Notes: generated by a model from the sequence alone, not told the origin. Numbered from the stretch's first letter, positions 27,525-36,886 are shown. The stretch is DNA of 43,544 nucleotides from Gemmatimonadota bacterium (GCA_003562075.1 PWWP01000301.1:1-43544), one strand, 5' to 3'. Translations and numbers: made by a program.

Positions 27525-29231
27525 ATGTCGAATGAATCGCTGGTGGATCGAGCTGAGATTGCGGCGTTCACCATGGAGATCGGAGTGGAGAACGAGCTCC
27601 CCACATACAGCGGTGGCCTGGGCGTTCTGGCCGGCGACACGGCCAAGGGGGCAGCCGACCTGGGTCTTCCCTTCGTAGTGGTGACTCTGGTGCACCGGGA
27701 GGGCTATCTGCACCAGGGACTCGATTCGGAAGGGCGTCAGACCGAGTCAGCCGACCCGTGGGACCCGAGCCAGCATCTCCATCCTCTGGATCTTCGCGTA
27801 CAAATCACGCTGGAGGGAAGGACGGTCCATATCCGAGGGTGGGAGTATCGGATCGAGGGTGTTCGAGGACACGAGGTCCCCGTGTATTTCCTGGACACGG
27901 ATCTGGAGGAGAACCACCCCGAAGACCGGAGGATCACCGATCGGCTCTATGGTGGTGACGAGACCCTCCGCCTCCATCAGGAGGCGGTTCTGGGGATGGG
28001 TGGCGTGCGATTTCTCCAGGCCCTGGCGATGAACGGTCTCCATACCTTCCATATGAATGAAGGCCATTCAGCTCTCCTGGCCCTGGAACTCCTCCGCCAG
28101 GAGGGAGGGGGTGGGGAGATGGAGCCGGCCGAGTTGGTTCGGAAGGTGGAGGCGGTCCGGAAGCGCTGCGTTTTCACCACCCACACCCCTGTCCCGGCAG
28201 GACACGATCGGTTCCCCCTCTCCCTGGTTCAGGACGTCCTTTCTCCTGAAATCGTAGCGTTGCTTCAGGAAACCGGATGTGTCCACGAGGGAGAGGTGAA
28301 CATGACTCGGGTGGCGCTTCGATTTGCCCGCTTCACCAATGGTGTGGCGCTCCGGCATGCCATGCTTTCCCGGGAGATGTTTCCCGGACATGAGATCCTA
28401 CCCATTACCAACGGTGTCCACGTCGGAACCTGGACGGGACCTGCCTTCCAGGAGCTCTTTGACGAGCACCTGCCGGGATGGAGGGAGAATCCCTTCCTCC
28501 TTCGCCATGCCGTGGTGATTCCGCTCAAGGAGATTCGCGAGGCCCATGCACGGGCCCGAACCCGACTCCTGGAAGAGGTGGAGGGCCGAACGGGTCGACG
28601 GCTGGATCCGGAGAAGTTGACGGTGGTCTTTGCCCGGCGAGCGGCGCCCTACAAACGGGCAGATTTCCTGGTGTCCCAGCCGGAACGACTACTGGAGGTG
28701 GCACGGAAGGGAGGAGGGCTCCAGGTCCTCTACGCAGGGAAGGCTCATCCTCGGGACGAGAAGGGGAAGGAGCTGATCCAAAGGGTCGTGCAGGCCGGAA
28801 GAGCTCTGGGTGACGAAGTGCCACTGGTGTACCTGGAGGACTACGACATGGAGCTGGGAGGGCTTCTCACCGCCGGGGCGGACCTCTGGCTCAACCAGCC
28901 CAGGAAGCCGTTGGAGGCTTCGGGGACCAGCGGAATGAAGGCCGCTCTGAACGGGGTGCCCTGCCTCAGTATCCTGGATGGATGGTGGATCGAAGGCCAC
29001 GTGGAAGGAGTCACCGGGTGGGCCATCGACGAGGGCTGGGAGGCACCAGTGGATGATGAGGGCGAATTCGAGTCCACCCTGAAGAAGCTGGAGGAGACCA
29101 TCCTCCCTCTCTTCCACCAGGATCCGGATGGGTGGGCAAGGGTCATGCGCTGGAGTATTGCCCTGAACGGAGCCCACTTCCACACTCGGCGGATGCTCCA
29201 GGAATACATGGACCTGGCTTTCCGGCAGTAA
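27525..29231 (+). CDS. glgP: Alpha-glucan (glycogen/starch) phosphorylase, short form
   Basis: A 568-residue GT35 phosphorylase that releases glucose 1-phosphate from alpha-1,4-glucan. The N-terminus FTMEIGVENELPTYSGGLGVLAGD is the usual opening of the short archaeal/bacterial class; the DUF3417 domain found in longer homologues is absent. Catalytic-core motifs are HMNEGHSALL, THTPVPAGHDRF and LEASGTSGMKAALNG, with Lys472 expected to hold pyridoxal phosphate. It is divergent from glgE; a GCGGAG sequence lies about 10 nt before the ATG. It would mobilise the glucan made by the neighbouring GlgE/GlgB pathway. A terminator-like hairpin follows immediately. Confidence 0.95.
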   Translation: MSNESLVDRAEIAAFTMEIGVENELPTYSGGLGVLAGDTAKGAADLGLPFVVVTLVHREGYLHQGLDSEGRQTESADPWDPSQHLHPLDLRVQITLEGRTVHIRGWEYRIEGVRGHEVPVYFLDTDLEENHPEDRRITDRLYGGDETLRLHQEAVLGMGGVRFLQALAMNGLHTFHMNEGHSALLALELLRQEGGGGEMEPAELVRKVEAVRKRCVFTTHTPVPAGHDRFPLSLVQDVLSPEIVALLQETGCVHEGEVNMTRVALRFARFTNGVALRHAMLSREMFPGHEILPITNGVHVGTWTGPAFQELFDEHLPGWRENPFLLRHAVVIPLKEIREAHARARTRLLEEVEGRTGRRLDPEKLTVVFARRAAPYKRADFLVSQPERLLEVARKGGGLQVLYAGKAHPRDEKGKELIQRVVQAGRALGDEVPLVYLEDYDMELGGLLTAGADLWLNQPRKPLEASGTSGMKAALNGVPCLSILDGWWIEGHVEGVTGWAIDEGWEAPVDDEGEFESTLKKLEETILPLFHQDPDGWARVMRWSIALNGAHFHTRRMLQEYMDLAFRQ

Positions 29232-29251
29232 CCCCCTGCAGGAGGGGGTTT
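29230..29251 (+). terminator. Probable intrinsic terminator of glgP
   Basis: AACCCCCT (29230-29237) and AGGGGGTT (29243-29250) form a perfect 8-bp stem with a 5-nt loop, starting at the glgP stop codon and ending in a short TTT. The T-run is short, so efficiency is uncertain. Confidence 0.6.
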
Positions 29252-29329
29252 CGGTTGGCCAGGTTCTACGTCACAGCGCCGAGGCAATCCCTCCCTGGAC
29301 GGGAGAACTCCGACCAGGACCGGAGGATG

Positions 29330-30421
29330 TCAGGGGTCGATTCGGGGGAGCTCATACCCCTGCTCCCGAAGCTCTCCCCTGTGGCGGTTGGCGAAGCTAC
29401 GGATCGTTTCCACAGGCACGGAGAGGGTGATCCCGTACTGGATGCTCCGGCTCTCTTCTAGGAAGATGGGGCCTTCGTAGGGCCGCCATGGATCCTGCGT
29501 TCGGTGGGCACCCTCCTCAGGGACCAGGCGGTGTTCACTCCGGGCCGCTGCAGCCCGAGCCATCCCCACCCACTCCATCCCCGAGCCGTCTCCGCGAACG
29601 GCCAGGATGAGCCCCCCGCTCATCCCCTCATTCCAGAGTCCGTCCACCACGAAGGACCCTGACTCCTCCCCCCTGGGGTCGCTGACGATCCCTCGCGTTA
29701 CCATGGGATATCCGGCGGGGAAGCCCAGGACGTAGACGAAGGAGCCCAGAGACAGTCGGTTCGGCCGTCCCACGGCTGCCGGTAGGACCCGAGGCCGGGG
29801 CTCGCCCTCCCGGGCCTCGTACTCCACGCCAAGAAAGGCCAGGTCGTTCTCGTCATCCCGGGCCAGGACCTGAAAGGGATCAAGACCCGGTAATCCGACA
29901 ATCCAGTTGGTCCGCTGGCTCAGGATCGAGATGCTGCGGATGGTTCGTTGGGGCTGGCCCGGAAGGGGGGCGGCCCGGCCCTGGTGGTACTCCACGATGG
30001 TATCGGGGAAGTGTACTGCGTGACCGGCTGTGAGTAGAACGAGACGACCTTCCTCCTGGGCAATGAGAACGGCTGTGGCGGCCCGGGAGCGATCCACTCG
30101 GGTGGTGTCCACCGCCTGAGCCAGGAGGGTGGGGGAGCCAGACCGGCTCTCCGTGGGCGCATCCTCCTCAGCGAAGAAGTACGTCTGGTAGACAGAGGCT
30201 ACCCGGATGCGGTGGACTGCCTCCTGGATCTCCTCCAACTCCTCTGATGTGTCGTGGATGGGGAATCCAGTCTGGTAATAAGCCTGGGGACCCCGGTCCG
30301 CCTCCACGTAACGTGTGCACCCCAGCGCTCCCAGCCCCAACAAGAAGAAGACCAGGACCATGCGGCTGCCCAGGAAAGCAGGTGGCGGGGGACGTTCAGG
30401 CTGTTCCCGGCGGAGGATCAT
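29330..30421 (-). CDS. Trypsin-like serine protease, predicted lipoprotein
   Basis: A 363-residue protein with an Arg-containing N-terminus, a hydrophobic stretch (MVLVFFLLGLGALGC) and a lipobox ending at Cys35, so it is probably an outer- or inner-membrane lipoprotein facing the periplasm. The chymotrypsin-like triad is visible: His134 in LLTAGHAV, Asp193 in ENDLAFLGV and Ser268 in NEGMSGGL. It resembles DegP-type protease domains without a PDZ domain. The start is uncertain: the frame stays open to 30985 but the upstream part overlaps the cation ATPase gene; ATGs at 30463, 30421 and 30361 are possible and none has a good ribosome-binding site. The 30422-30722 gap holds only a short TGACG/CGTCA repeat (30466-30479). 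Confidence 0.8.
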   Translation of the reverse strand: MILRREQPERPPPPAFLGSRMVLVFFLLGLGALGCTRYVEADRGPQAYYQTGFPIHDTSEELEEIQEAVHRIRVASVYQTYFFAEEDAPTESRSGSPTLLAQAVDTTRVDRSRAATAVLIAQEEGRLVLLTAGHAVHFPDTIVEYHQGRAAPLPGQPQRTIRSISILSQRTNWIVGLPGLDPFQVLARDDENDLAFLGVEYEAREGEPRPRVLPAAVGRPNRLSLGSFVYVLGFPAGYPMVTRGIVSDPRGEESGSFVVDGLWNEGMSGGLILAVRGDGSGMEWVGMARAAAARSEHRLVPEEGAHRTQDPWRPYEGPIFLEESRSIQYGITLSVPVETIRSFANRHRGELREQGYELPRIDP

Positions 30422-30722
30422 GAGAGGGTGGTAGTCGGGTAAACGGCAGGCAAGAAGTTGCATCTTGACGGTAGCGTCATGATACGGAGCTGTCCCACCG
30501 GTCACAAGAAGGGAGGGGGGAGCGGTTGGGGTTCGCCCGAAGGAGGGCTGGACGGGAGCTCCGGAAAGCGACCCTGTCCGATGTGGACCGGGGTTGCAAG
30601 GGCCGGGGAAACCGACTGAAGCCATGTCGAGTGGCACAACCGGAGAACTCGGATGTATCTGGTTCGGCGGATGGGGATGGGAAGCCACCCCAGGCCGAAC
30701 CCCTGATCGACCCTGACTCTTC

Positions 30723-33542
30723 ATGACATACGGTATGACCTCCACCGACCCCACTCCCACCGCCACTGGAAGTCCACCCCAAGCCGGGTCCGGTGCTGAT
30801 GGTGATGACCTGCCGCCCTGGCATTCCATGGAGGCTCGGGGGGTAGGCGAGAAGCTGGAGACGGATCTGGAGGGGGGGCTTTCGCCGGAAGAGGCAGCAC
30901 GGAGGCTGGAGGAACATGGTCCGAACCGCCTGCCCGAGGAGGAGGGGGAAAGCTCCCTCGTCCGCTTCCTGAAGCAGTTCCACAACGTCCTGATCTACAT
31001 CCTCCTGGTGGCGGCTGTCTTCACCGGCTTCCTGGGGGAATGGATCGACACAGGCGTCATTGCGGCAGTGGTCCTGGTCAACGCCATCGTGGGCTTCGTC
31101 CAGGAGGGGAAGGCGGAGGCGGCGCTGGAAGGGATCCGACAGCTTCTCTCCCCTGAGGCCACCGTAGTCCGGGGAGGGTCTCGCCAGACCATCGATGCCG
31201 AGGAGCTGGTCCCTGGGGATGTGGTCCGTCTGGCGAGCGGGGATCGGGTGCCTGCAGACCTGCGGGTGGTGAAGGCTCGGGATGCCCGGGTGGAGGAGGC
31301 CATTCTCACCGGAGAGTCGGAAGCGGTTCCAAAGGATCCGGAGCCCGTGGAGGAGAAAGCCCTGGCCGGTGACCGCTCGTCCATGGCCTTTTCCGGCACC
31401 CTGGTGGCTGCCGGCCGGATCACGGGGATCGTGGTAGCCACGGGGAAGGACACGGAGATCGGCCGCATCGGTGAGATGGTGTCCAGGGTGGAGGGGGTCA
31501 GCACCCCTCTTCTGCGTCAGATCGACCGATTCGGGCGCCACCTCTCCATCGCCATCGTGACGGCCAGCGTGGCCATCTTCTTCTTCGCCTGGCTGATCCG
31601 GAACTTCACCCCCACGGAATCCTTCCTTGCGGTGGTGGCCCTTGCGGTGGCGGCCATTCCCGAGGGGCTTCCAGCCATCCTCACCATCACCCTGGCTCTC
31701 GGGGTGCAGCGGATGGCTGAGCGGAAGGCCATCGTTCGGCGCCTTCCGGCAGTGGAGACGCTGGGATCGGTCACCATCATCTGCACCGACAAGACTGGGA
31801 CGCTGACGCGGAATGAGATGGCGGCGGAGCGGATCCTCCTGGCCCACGGGGAGTGGGAGGTTACCGGCTCCGGATTCATCCCGGATGGGGTGTTCAAGTG
31901 GGAGGGCGAGGAGGAGGACCCCACTGCGGATTCGGTCCTCATGTCCCTCATTCGGGTCGGGCTATTCTGCAATGAAGCCGAGTTCAGCCCAACTCCAGAA
32001 GGTCAGGATGCCCCGGTTCTGCAGGGAGATCCTACGGACGGCGCCCTTCTCGTCCTGGCCCAGAAAGCCGGCCTGGACCGGGACGAGGAGGAGAAGGCCA
32101 ATCCCCGGCTCGACCTCATCCCCTTCGAGTCTGAACGTCGATGGATGGCTTCCCTCAATCAGGTGGACGGGGAAACTCCCCGAGTCCTGGTGAAGGGAGC
32201 GCCGGAAGCCATCATGGAGATGTGCGAGACGGTCCGAACCCCGGAGGGGGACGAGGAGCTGGATCCGGACGTCTGGATGGATCGGATGGAGGAGGTGGCA
32301 GGCAAGGGCTTCCGACTTCTGGCGCTGGCGGAAAAGGATGCTTCCCAGGACAGCCGAGAACTGAAGCTGGAGGATGTGGAGTCCGGGCTGACCCTCCTGG
32401 GGGTTACCGGTCTCATGGATCCGCCGCGGCCTGAGGCCATTGAGTCAGTGGAGAAGTGCCGGGCTGCCGGGATCCGGGTCATGATGATCACCGGTGACCA
32501 CGCCATCACGGCTCGAAGCATTGGCGACCGGATGGGCATCGGTGACGGGACGAGCGCCGTCACCGGGAATGAGCTGGAGGCCGCTGACGAGGAGGAGTTC
32601 CGGGAATTGGTTCGGAACCATGACGTAATGGCCCGATCCAGTCCGGAGCACAAGCTACGAATCGTCCAGGCCCTCCAGGAGGATGGTGCGGTCTGTGCCA
32701 TGACGGGCGATGGGGTCAACGATGCTCCTGCCCTGAAGCAGGCCGATATCGGGGTGGCCATGGGGATCAAGGGGAGTGAGGCGGCCAAGAGCGCGTCCAA
32801 GATGGTGCTGGCCGATGACAACTTCGCCTCCATCGAACGGGCCGTTGAGGAAGGACGGACCGTCTACGACAACCTGAAGAAGACCATCCTCTTCATCCTC
32901 CCGACGAACGGTGCTGAGGCGCTCATCGTTCTCACCGCCGTGGCACTGGCCCTCTCCGAGTTTCCCATCACCCCGGCCCAGATTCTGTGGGTGAACATGA
33001 TCACGGCTGTGACCCTGGCTCTGGCCCTGGCCTTCGAGCCGTCGGAAAAGGGAATCATGGAGCGGCCTCCTCGGGATCCGGATGAGCCCATCCTCTCTAC
33101 TTTTCTTCTGAGGCGGGTCCTCTACGTTTCCGTTCTGGTGGCTACAGGGTGCTTGCTCCTCTTCAACTGGCAACTCGGCCGGGGTGCGGAGTTGGGCTAT
33201 GCCCAGACGGTGGTGGTGAACTCCCTGGTAGCTGCCCAGCTCTGGTACCTCTTCAACTGTCGCTTCCAGTGGCGGCCATCCATTGGGTGGAACGCTCTGG
33301 TGGGGAACAGGGCCGTGCTGGTAGCCGGTGGACTTCTGGTGGTATTTCAGGGGCTCTTCACCTATCTCCCGCTATCCCACACTCTCTTCGGGACTCAGCC
33401 CCTGACCCTCACGAGCTGGGGGCCGGTCCTTGCCGTGGGTCTGATCCTGTACATGGTGGTGGAGGCCGAGAAGGCATGGGGACGTCGCCAGATGCGGAGC
33501 GGGAGACGGGACTCTTCCGAGGAGTCGTTGAACAGCCAGTAA
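30723..33542 (+). CDS. P2-type cation-transporting P-type ATPase
   Basis: A 939-residue ATPase with an N-terminal cation-ATPase domain, actuator motif LTGESEAVPK, phosphorylation motif DKTGTLTRNE (Asp356) and hinge GDGVNDAPALKQADIGVAMG. About ten membrane helices are present. Compared with SERCA, ligands Glu (PEGLP, Glu314), Asn729 and Glu732 in M5, and Asn758 and Thr761 in M6 are kept, but the M6 Asp is Ala762 (VNMITAVTLALALAFEP). Ca2+ transport is therefore uncertain; Na+, H+ or another ion is possible. The start could also be ATG 30735; neither has a clear ribosome-binding site. It is divergent from the protease gene. Confidence 0.92.
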   Translation: MTYGMTSTDPTPTATGSPPQAGSGADGDDLPPWHSMEARGVGEKLETDLEGGLSPEEAARRLEEHGPNRLPEEEGESSLVRFLKQFHNVLIYILLVAAVFTGFLGEWIDTGVIAAVVLVNAIVGFVQEGKAEAALEGIRQLLSPEATVVRGGSRQTIDAEELVPGDVVRLASGDRVPADLRVVKARDARVEEAILTGESEAVPKDPEPVEEKALAGDRSSMAFSGTLVAAGRITGIVVATGKDTEIGRIGEMVSRVEGVSTPLLRQIDRFGRHLSIAIVTASVAIFFFAWLIRNFTPTESFLAVVALAVAAIPEGLPAILTITLALGVQRMAERKAIVRRLPAVETLGSVTIICTDKTGTLTRNEMAAERILLAHGEWEVTGSGFIPDGVFKWEGEEEDPTADSVLMSLIRVGLFCNEAEFSPTPEGQDAPVLQGDPTDGALLVLAQKAGLDRDEEEKANPRLDLIPFESERRWMASLNQVDGETPRVLVKGAPEAIMEMCETVRTPEGDEELDPDVWMDRMEEVAGKGFRLLALAEKDASQDSRELKLEDVESGLTLLGVTGLMDPPRPEAIESVEKCRAAGIRVMMITGDHAITARSIGDRMGIGDGTSAVTGNELEAADEEEFRELVRNHDVMARSSPEHKLRIVQALQEDGAVCAMTGDGVNDAPALKQADIGVAMGIKGSEAAKSASKMVLADDNFASIERAVEEGRTVYDNLKKTILFILPTNGAEALIVLTAVALALSEFPITPAQILWVNMITAVTLALALAFEPSEKGIMERPPRDPDEPILSTFLLRRVLYVSVLVATGCLLLFNWQLGRGAELGYAQTVVVNSLVAAQLWYLFNCRFQWRPSIGWNALVGNRAVLVAGGLLVVFQGLFTYLPLSHTLFGTQPLTLTSWGPVLAVGLILYMVVEAEKAWGRRQMRSGRRDSSEESLNSQ

Positions 33543-33600
33543 CCCGCGGGGGGCGGGGATGGGGGAGGAGTGGAACCACCTCGCCATCTTGTCTTACGAA

Positions 33601-33622
33601 TTGAACGTTCAGTCTGTACAGA
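33601..33622. promoter_or_regulatory. Twin adjacent palindromes upstream of the efflux operon (candidate operator)
   Basis: TGAACGTTCA (33602-33611) and TCTGTACAGA (33613-33622) are both perfect 10-bp palindromes with centres 11 bp apart, about one helical turn. They lie about 125 nt upstream of the GbsR/MarR gene, in an AT-richer patch of the 205-nt gap after the ATPase. This fits a repressor site autoregulating the efflux operon. A related sequence recurs at 41778-41796. Confidence 0.5.
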
Positions 33623-33747
33623 ACAAAGCGATCTATTAGAATCATTCATTGCCTTCCTTTCAGCTCGGGGTCTTCAGTTTGTGGCCTGGCCCTGTTGTTG
33701 GCCCGAGGAAGGAGTTTCTCGTGGATGAATTGGATGGATGAACTGGC

Positions 33748-34293
33748 ATGACTGAGACCTCTCAACCTCCAGGCACTGAGCCCCGGACCGATCCAGAACT
33801 CACCCCCGCCCAGGAAAAGTTGGTTCAGCGGTTGGGCATCCACTATGAGCGGGAAGGATTCCCCAGGATTGCCGGGCAGGTTTTCGGGTTGCTCCTTCTG
33901 TCCCGCGAGCCACTGACGCTGGATGGCCTGGCCTCGAGGCTCAACGTCAGCAAGGGATCGGTCTCCACGAATGTGCGGCTTCTGGAGCGGATGGGTTCGG
34001 CTCGGCGAGTGAGCCGAGCCGGTGACCGGCGAGACTGGTGGCAGATCCGGGAGGATCTCACCCAGGCTCGTTTCCGGGTGGCCGTGCAGGGAATCCAGGA
34101 TATGCAGGAGATTCTGGAAGAGACGCTTCCGGTCCTTCGATCCGAAGGGGAGGGGGGCGTGGAGCGCCTGGAGGCACTTCACGAATTCCATTCCTTCGTA
34201 TTGAACGAACTGGCAGCCATGATGCGGCGATGGGAGGACCGGAGGTCAGGGGAGGAAGATTCCCTTTCCTCAGGATCCGGGAGGATGGCATGA
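33748..34293 (+). CDS. GbsR/MarR-family transcriptional regulator of the efflux operon
   Basis: A 181-residue winged-helix regulator. The DNA-binding region is about residues 50-85 (LTLDGLASRLNVSKGSVSTNVRLLERMG), then a wing SRAGDRRDWWQI. The C-terminal helices probably mediate dimerisation. GbsR-type proteins repress osmolyte or efflux genes. The stop overlaps the tolC-like gene start by 4 nt (ATGA), so the regulator is the first gene of the RND operon. Its likely operator is the twin palindrome at 33601-33622. The inducer cannot be read from sequence. Confidence 0.9.
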   Translation: MTETSQPPGTEPRTDPELTPAQEKLVQRLGIHYEREGFPRIAGQVFGLLLLSREPLTLDGLASRLNVSKGSVSTNVRLLERMGSARRVSRAGDRRDWWQIREDLTQARFRVAVQGIQDMQEILEETLPVLRSEGEGGVERLEALHEFHSFVLNELAAMMRRWEDRRSGEEDSLSSGSGRMA

Positions 34294-35849
34294 CCTATCC
34301 TGCCCGCTGGGGCGGCAGCCTCCTCCCGTTGCTCGTGCTGACTGGCGTTCTGGTGGGGCTCGGGGTCGGAGCGGCTCCGGGGATGGCCGCTTCCGGGGCA
34401 GGGAGTCAGGACTCCGGCGATCCCTCCGAGTCCTCCAGCCCTTCCGAGCCGGCCAGCGTCGGCGCTACGCCGGAACCGGACACCCTCATGGTCTCCCTTC
34501 CCCTCCAGGATGCGGTGGACCAGGCACTGGACCGGGGACAGGCCGTGGGACTGGCCCAGGAGCAGATCCTCCGTGCCGAGGAGGAGATCGATCAGGTCCG
34601 GGCCGGAGCCCTTCCCCGTGTCACTGGAGACCTGAATTACAATCGTGCGCTGAGAACCATCTTTGATGACCTGTCCGCTCCACCTCCAGCCAACGAGGAG
34701 GACGGGGAGGAGAACCCCTTTGCAGACCTTCCCTTCGGTCGACCCAATACCTGGATCGCCTCGCTGAGGGTGACTCAGCCGCTCTACGTGGGGGGACGGG
34801 TGCGGACTGGCCTGGAGATCGCAGACCAGGTCAGGGAATCCCTGCGGCACAATCTTACCGAGACGGAACTGGAGACTGTCATGGAGGTCCGGGACACCTA
34901 CTTCCAGGCCGTCTTCGCTGAGCGACTCCTGGAGATTGCGGAGGGATCCTACGAACTGGCCGAGGCCCAACTCCGTCAGGTGGAGTCCTTTGCAGAGCAG
35001 GGGACGGCCTCGGACTTCGACGTCCTGACGGCTCGGGTGGAGCGAGACAACCTGGAGCCGGAGATCGTCCAGGCCCGGAACGCTCGGGACGTGGCGGTTC
35101 TGAACCTCAAGCGCCTGGTGAACCTTCCAGAAGACGCGGAGCTGGATCTCACCACGCCGCTCGACGTTCGGGTTGCCGAGGTGGACCCGACTCCCCTCCG
35201 GGAGGCGGCCAGGGATCGGCCGGTTGTCCGGGCTGCCCAGGAGCAGATTTCCATCGGCCAGGGCCAGGTCCGGATCGCTCAAGCCGATTACCTTCCCACG
35301 GTCTCGGCCTTTGCCGAGTTCGGCTGGCAGGCCTTTCCCGAGAGCGTGTCTCCCTTCGATGACAACTGGAGAGAGGACTGGAACGTAGGTCTGCAGGTCT
35401 CCATTCCCATCTTCAATGGCTTCGAGACCCGGGCACGAATCCGGGAAGCCCAGTCGGGTGTCCGGTCGGCTGAACTGGAGTTTGAGCAGCTCTGGCAGTC
35501 CCTTCACGTGGAGCTGGAGGCCACGCTGGGTGAGTTCGACCGGGCGCTGGCTCAGATCGAGGCGCGCCGGGCCACCGTGGGAGAGGCGGAGCGGGCCGTG
35601 GAGTTGGCCGAACTTCGGTTCGCGGCCGGCAGTGCCACCGCCCTGGAGCTTTCCAATGCCCGTCTACTTCTCCAGCAAGCCAGGGTGAATGAGGCCCAGG
35701 CCCTTCTTGAATACGTCAATGCCCTGTCGCGCCTGGAGCGGGCGGCCGGAGGCCAGGTCCCCCTTCTGAACGATCGACTCACGACCCCGTCCCCCGCCCA
35801 GCCCGGTGACGCGGGCGGATCTCAAGAGCGAGAGGAGCTGGAACGATGA
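34290..35849 (+). CDS. TolC-family outer-membrane efflux protein
   Basis: A 519-residue protein with a signal peptide (GSLLPLLVLTGVLVGLGVGAA) and a low-complexity Ser/Glu/Pro segment, then the two OEP repeats of TolC: helical stretches with LPRVTGDLNYNRAL, YVGGRVRTGLEIADQV and later YLPTVSAFAEFGW, IPIFNGFETRARIREAQ. TolC trimers form the outer-membrane exit duct of tripartite pumps. The start at 34290 overlaps the regulator stop; the frame is open further upstream but that part is the regulator's shadow. Its end overlaps the adaptor gene by 4 nt (ATGA). Confidence 0.94.
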   Translation: MTYPARWGGSLLPLLVLTGVLVGLGVGAAPGMAASGAGSQDSGDPSESSSPSEPASVGATPEPDTLMVSLPLQDAVDQALDRGQAVGLAQEQILRAEEEIDQVRAGALPRVTGDLNYNRALRTIFDDLSAPPPANEEDGEENPFADLPFGRPNTWIASLRVTQPLYVGGRVRTGLEIADQVRESLRHNLTETELETVMEVRDTYFQAVFAERLLEIAEGSYELAEAQLRQVESFAEQGTASDFDVLTARVERDNLEPEIVQARNARDVAVLNLKRLVNLPEDAELDLTTPLDVRVAEVDPTPLREAARDRPVVRAAQEQISIGQGQVRIAQADYLPTVSAFAEFGWQAFPESVSPFDDNWREDWNVGLQVSIPIFNGFETRARIREAQSGVRSAELEFEQLWQSLHVELEATLGEFDRALAQIEARRATVGEAERAVELAELRFAAGSATALELSNARLLLQQARVNEAQALLEYVNALSRLERAAGGQVPLLNDRLTTPSPAQPGDAGGSQEREELER

Positions 35850-36886
35850 AATTACGGATGAGCCGCACCGCCACGATCCTCAGCGTGCTGGGGCTCCTGG
35901 TGCTGATCCTCTCCTTCTGGCGGATCGTCCAGCTCGTGGCGGAGGAAGAGCCCGAGCCCACGGTGGAGGAGATCCGGTCCGAAGCCGGCGTTCCCGTTGT
36001 GGTAGCTCAGGTGGAGCGGGGGAACCTGGACGTCTGGCGTTCCATGAGCGGCACCGTCTCCGGTGATCGTGAGAGCATTGTCCGGGCCCGCTCCGATGAT
36101 GAGGTGGATGCCGTCAACGTCCAGGTGGGCGACCGGGTCCAGGCCGGCCAGATCGTGGCAACCCAGAGAGGTGAGGCCACGGATGCCAGGGTTCGCCAGG
36201 CACGGACAGCCCTCGGGCAGGCCGAGCGGAATGTGGAGCGGCTCCGTCCCCTCTGGGAGGCCGGCGCCCTCTCCGATCAGGACTGGGAGGAAGCGGGTGC
36301 TGCCCTTGAGCAGGCCGAGGCCGAACTGGATGCCGTAACCGATGTGACCCGGAGCACGGCCCCCATCGCCGGGGTGGTGACCTCCGTGCCGGCGCGGGTA
36401 GGACAGATCCCATCCCTCGGCGACCCCCTGGTCCGGATTGTGGATGTTTCCACCTTCGTCGTCACGGCGCAGGTAAGTGCGAGCCGAGCCGAGGAGCTGG
36501 GCGAGGGTCAGGAGGTCAGGATCAGTGGTCGGGAGGAGAAGGGGGTGGTCCGGCGCATCTCCCTCCAGGTGGATGAAGCGTCCAGGCTCGTAGAGGTGGA
36601 GGTGGCCTTCCCGCCTGAGACCGGGTTGCGTCCTGGCAGCTTCGTTCGAATGGAGTCGCTTGTCGCCTCTTCGGAGAACGCTCTTCTCATCCCGACACAG
36701 GGGCTTCGCGACGGTGGCGTCTGGGTGGTGGACGACGACCGGGAGGCCCGCTTTCGTGAGGTGGAGGTAGGGCTCCGGGGACGTGATCTGGTGGAGGTCG
36801 CCTCCGGGATCGAGGTCGGAGAACGGGTGGTGGTACAGGGGGCAAGCCTCCTGGCAGATGGCACTCTCACGCGCATCGTGGACTGA
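35846..36886 (+). CDS. RND efflux periplasmic adaptor (HlyD/MFP family)
   Basis: A 346-residue adaptor with one N-terminal anchor (TILSVLGLLVLILSFWRIV). It has a lipoyl-type half (VNVQVGDRVQAGQIVATQRG), an alpha-hairpin (about 110-155) and the second lipoyl half (APIAGVVTSVPARVGQIPSLGDPLVRI). A beta-barrel and membrane-proximal domain follow. It bridges the RND permease to the TolC-type duct. It lies between those two genes, overlapping the first by 4 nt, with 12 nt to the permease. No lipobox Cys is present, so it is probably anchored by its helix. Confidence 0.94.
   Translation: MKLRMSRTATILSVLGLLVLILSFWRIVQLVAEEEPEPTVEEIRSEAGVPVVVAQVERGNLDVWRSMSGTVSGDRESIVRARSDDEVDAVNVQVGDRVQAGQIVATQRGEATDARVRQARTALGQAERNVERLRPLWEAGALSDQDWEEAGAALEQAEAELDAVTDVTRSTAPIAGVVTSVPARVGQIPSLGDPLVRIVDVSTFVVTAQVSASRAEELGEGQEVRISGREEKGVVRRISLQVDEASRLVEVEVAFPPETGLRPGSFVRMESLVASSENALLIPTQGLRDGGVWVVDDDREARFREVEVGLRGRDLVEVASGIEVGERVVVQGASLLADGTLTRIVD

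Noticed and set aside
30422-30985. Upstream extension of the protease frame
   Set aside because: It overlaps the ATPase N-terminus, is Ser/Pro-rich and would bury the signal sequence far inside the protein.
34038-34289. Upstream extension of the TolC-like frame
   Set aside because: It lies inside the regulator gene in another frame; the signal peptide begins at 34290.
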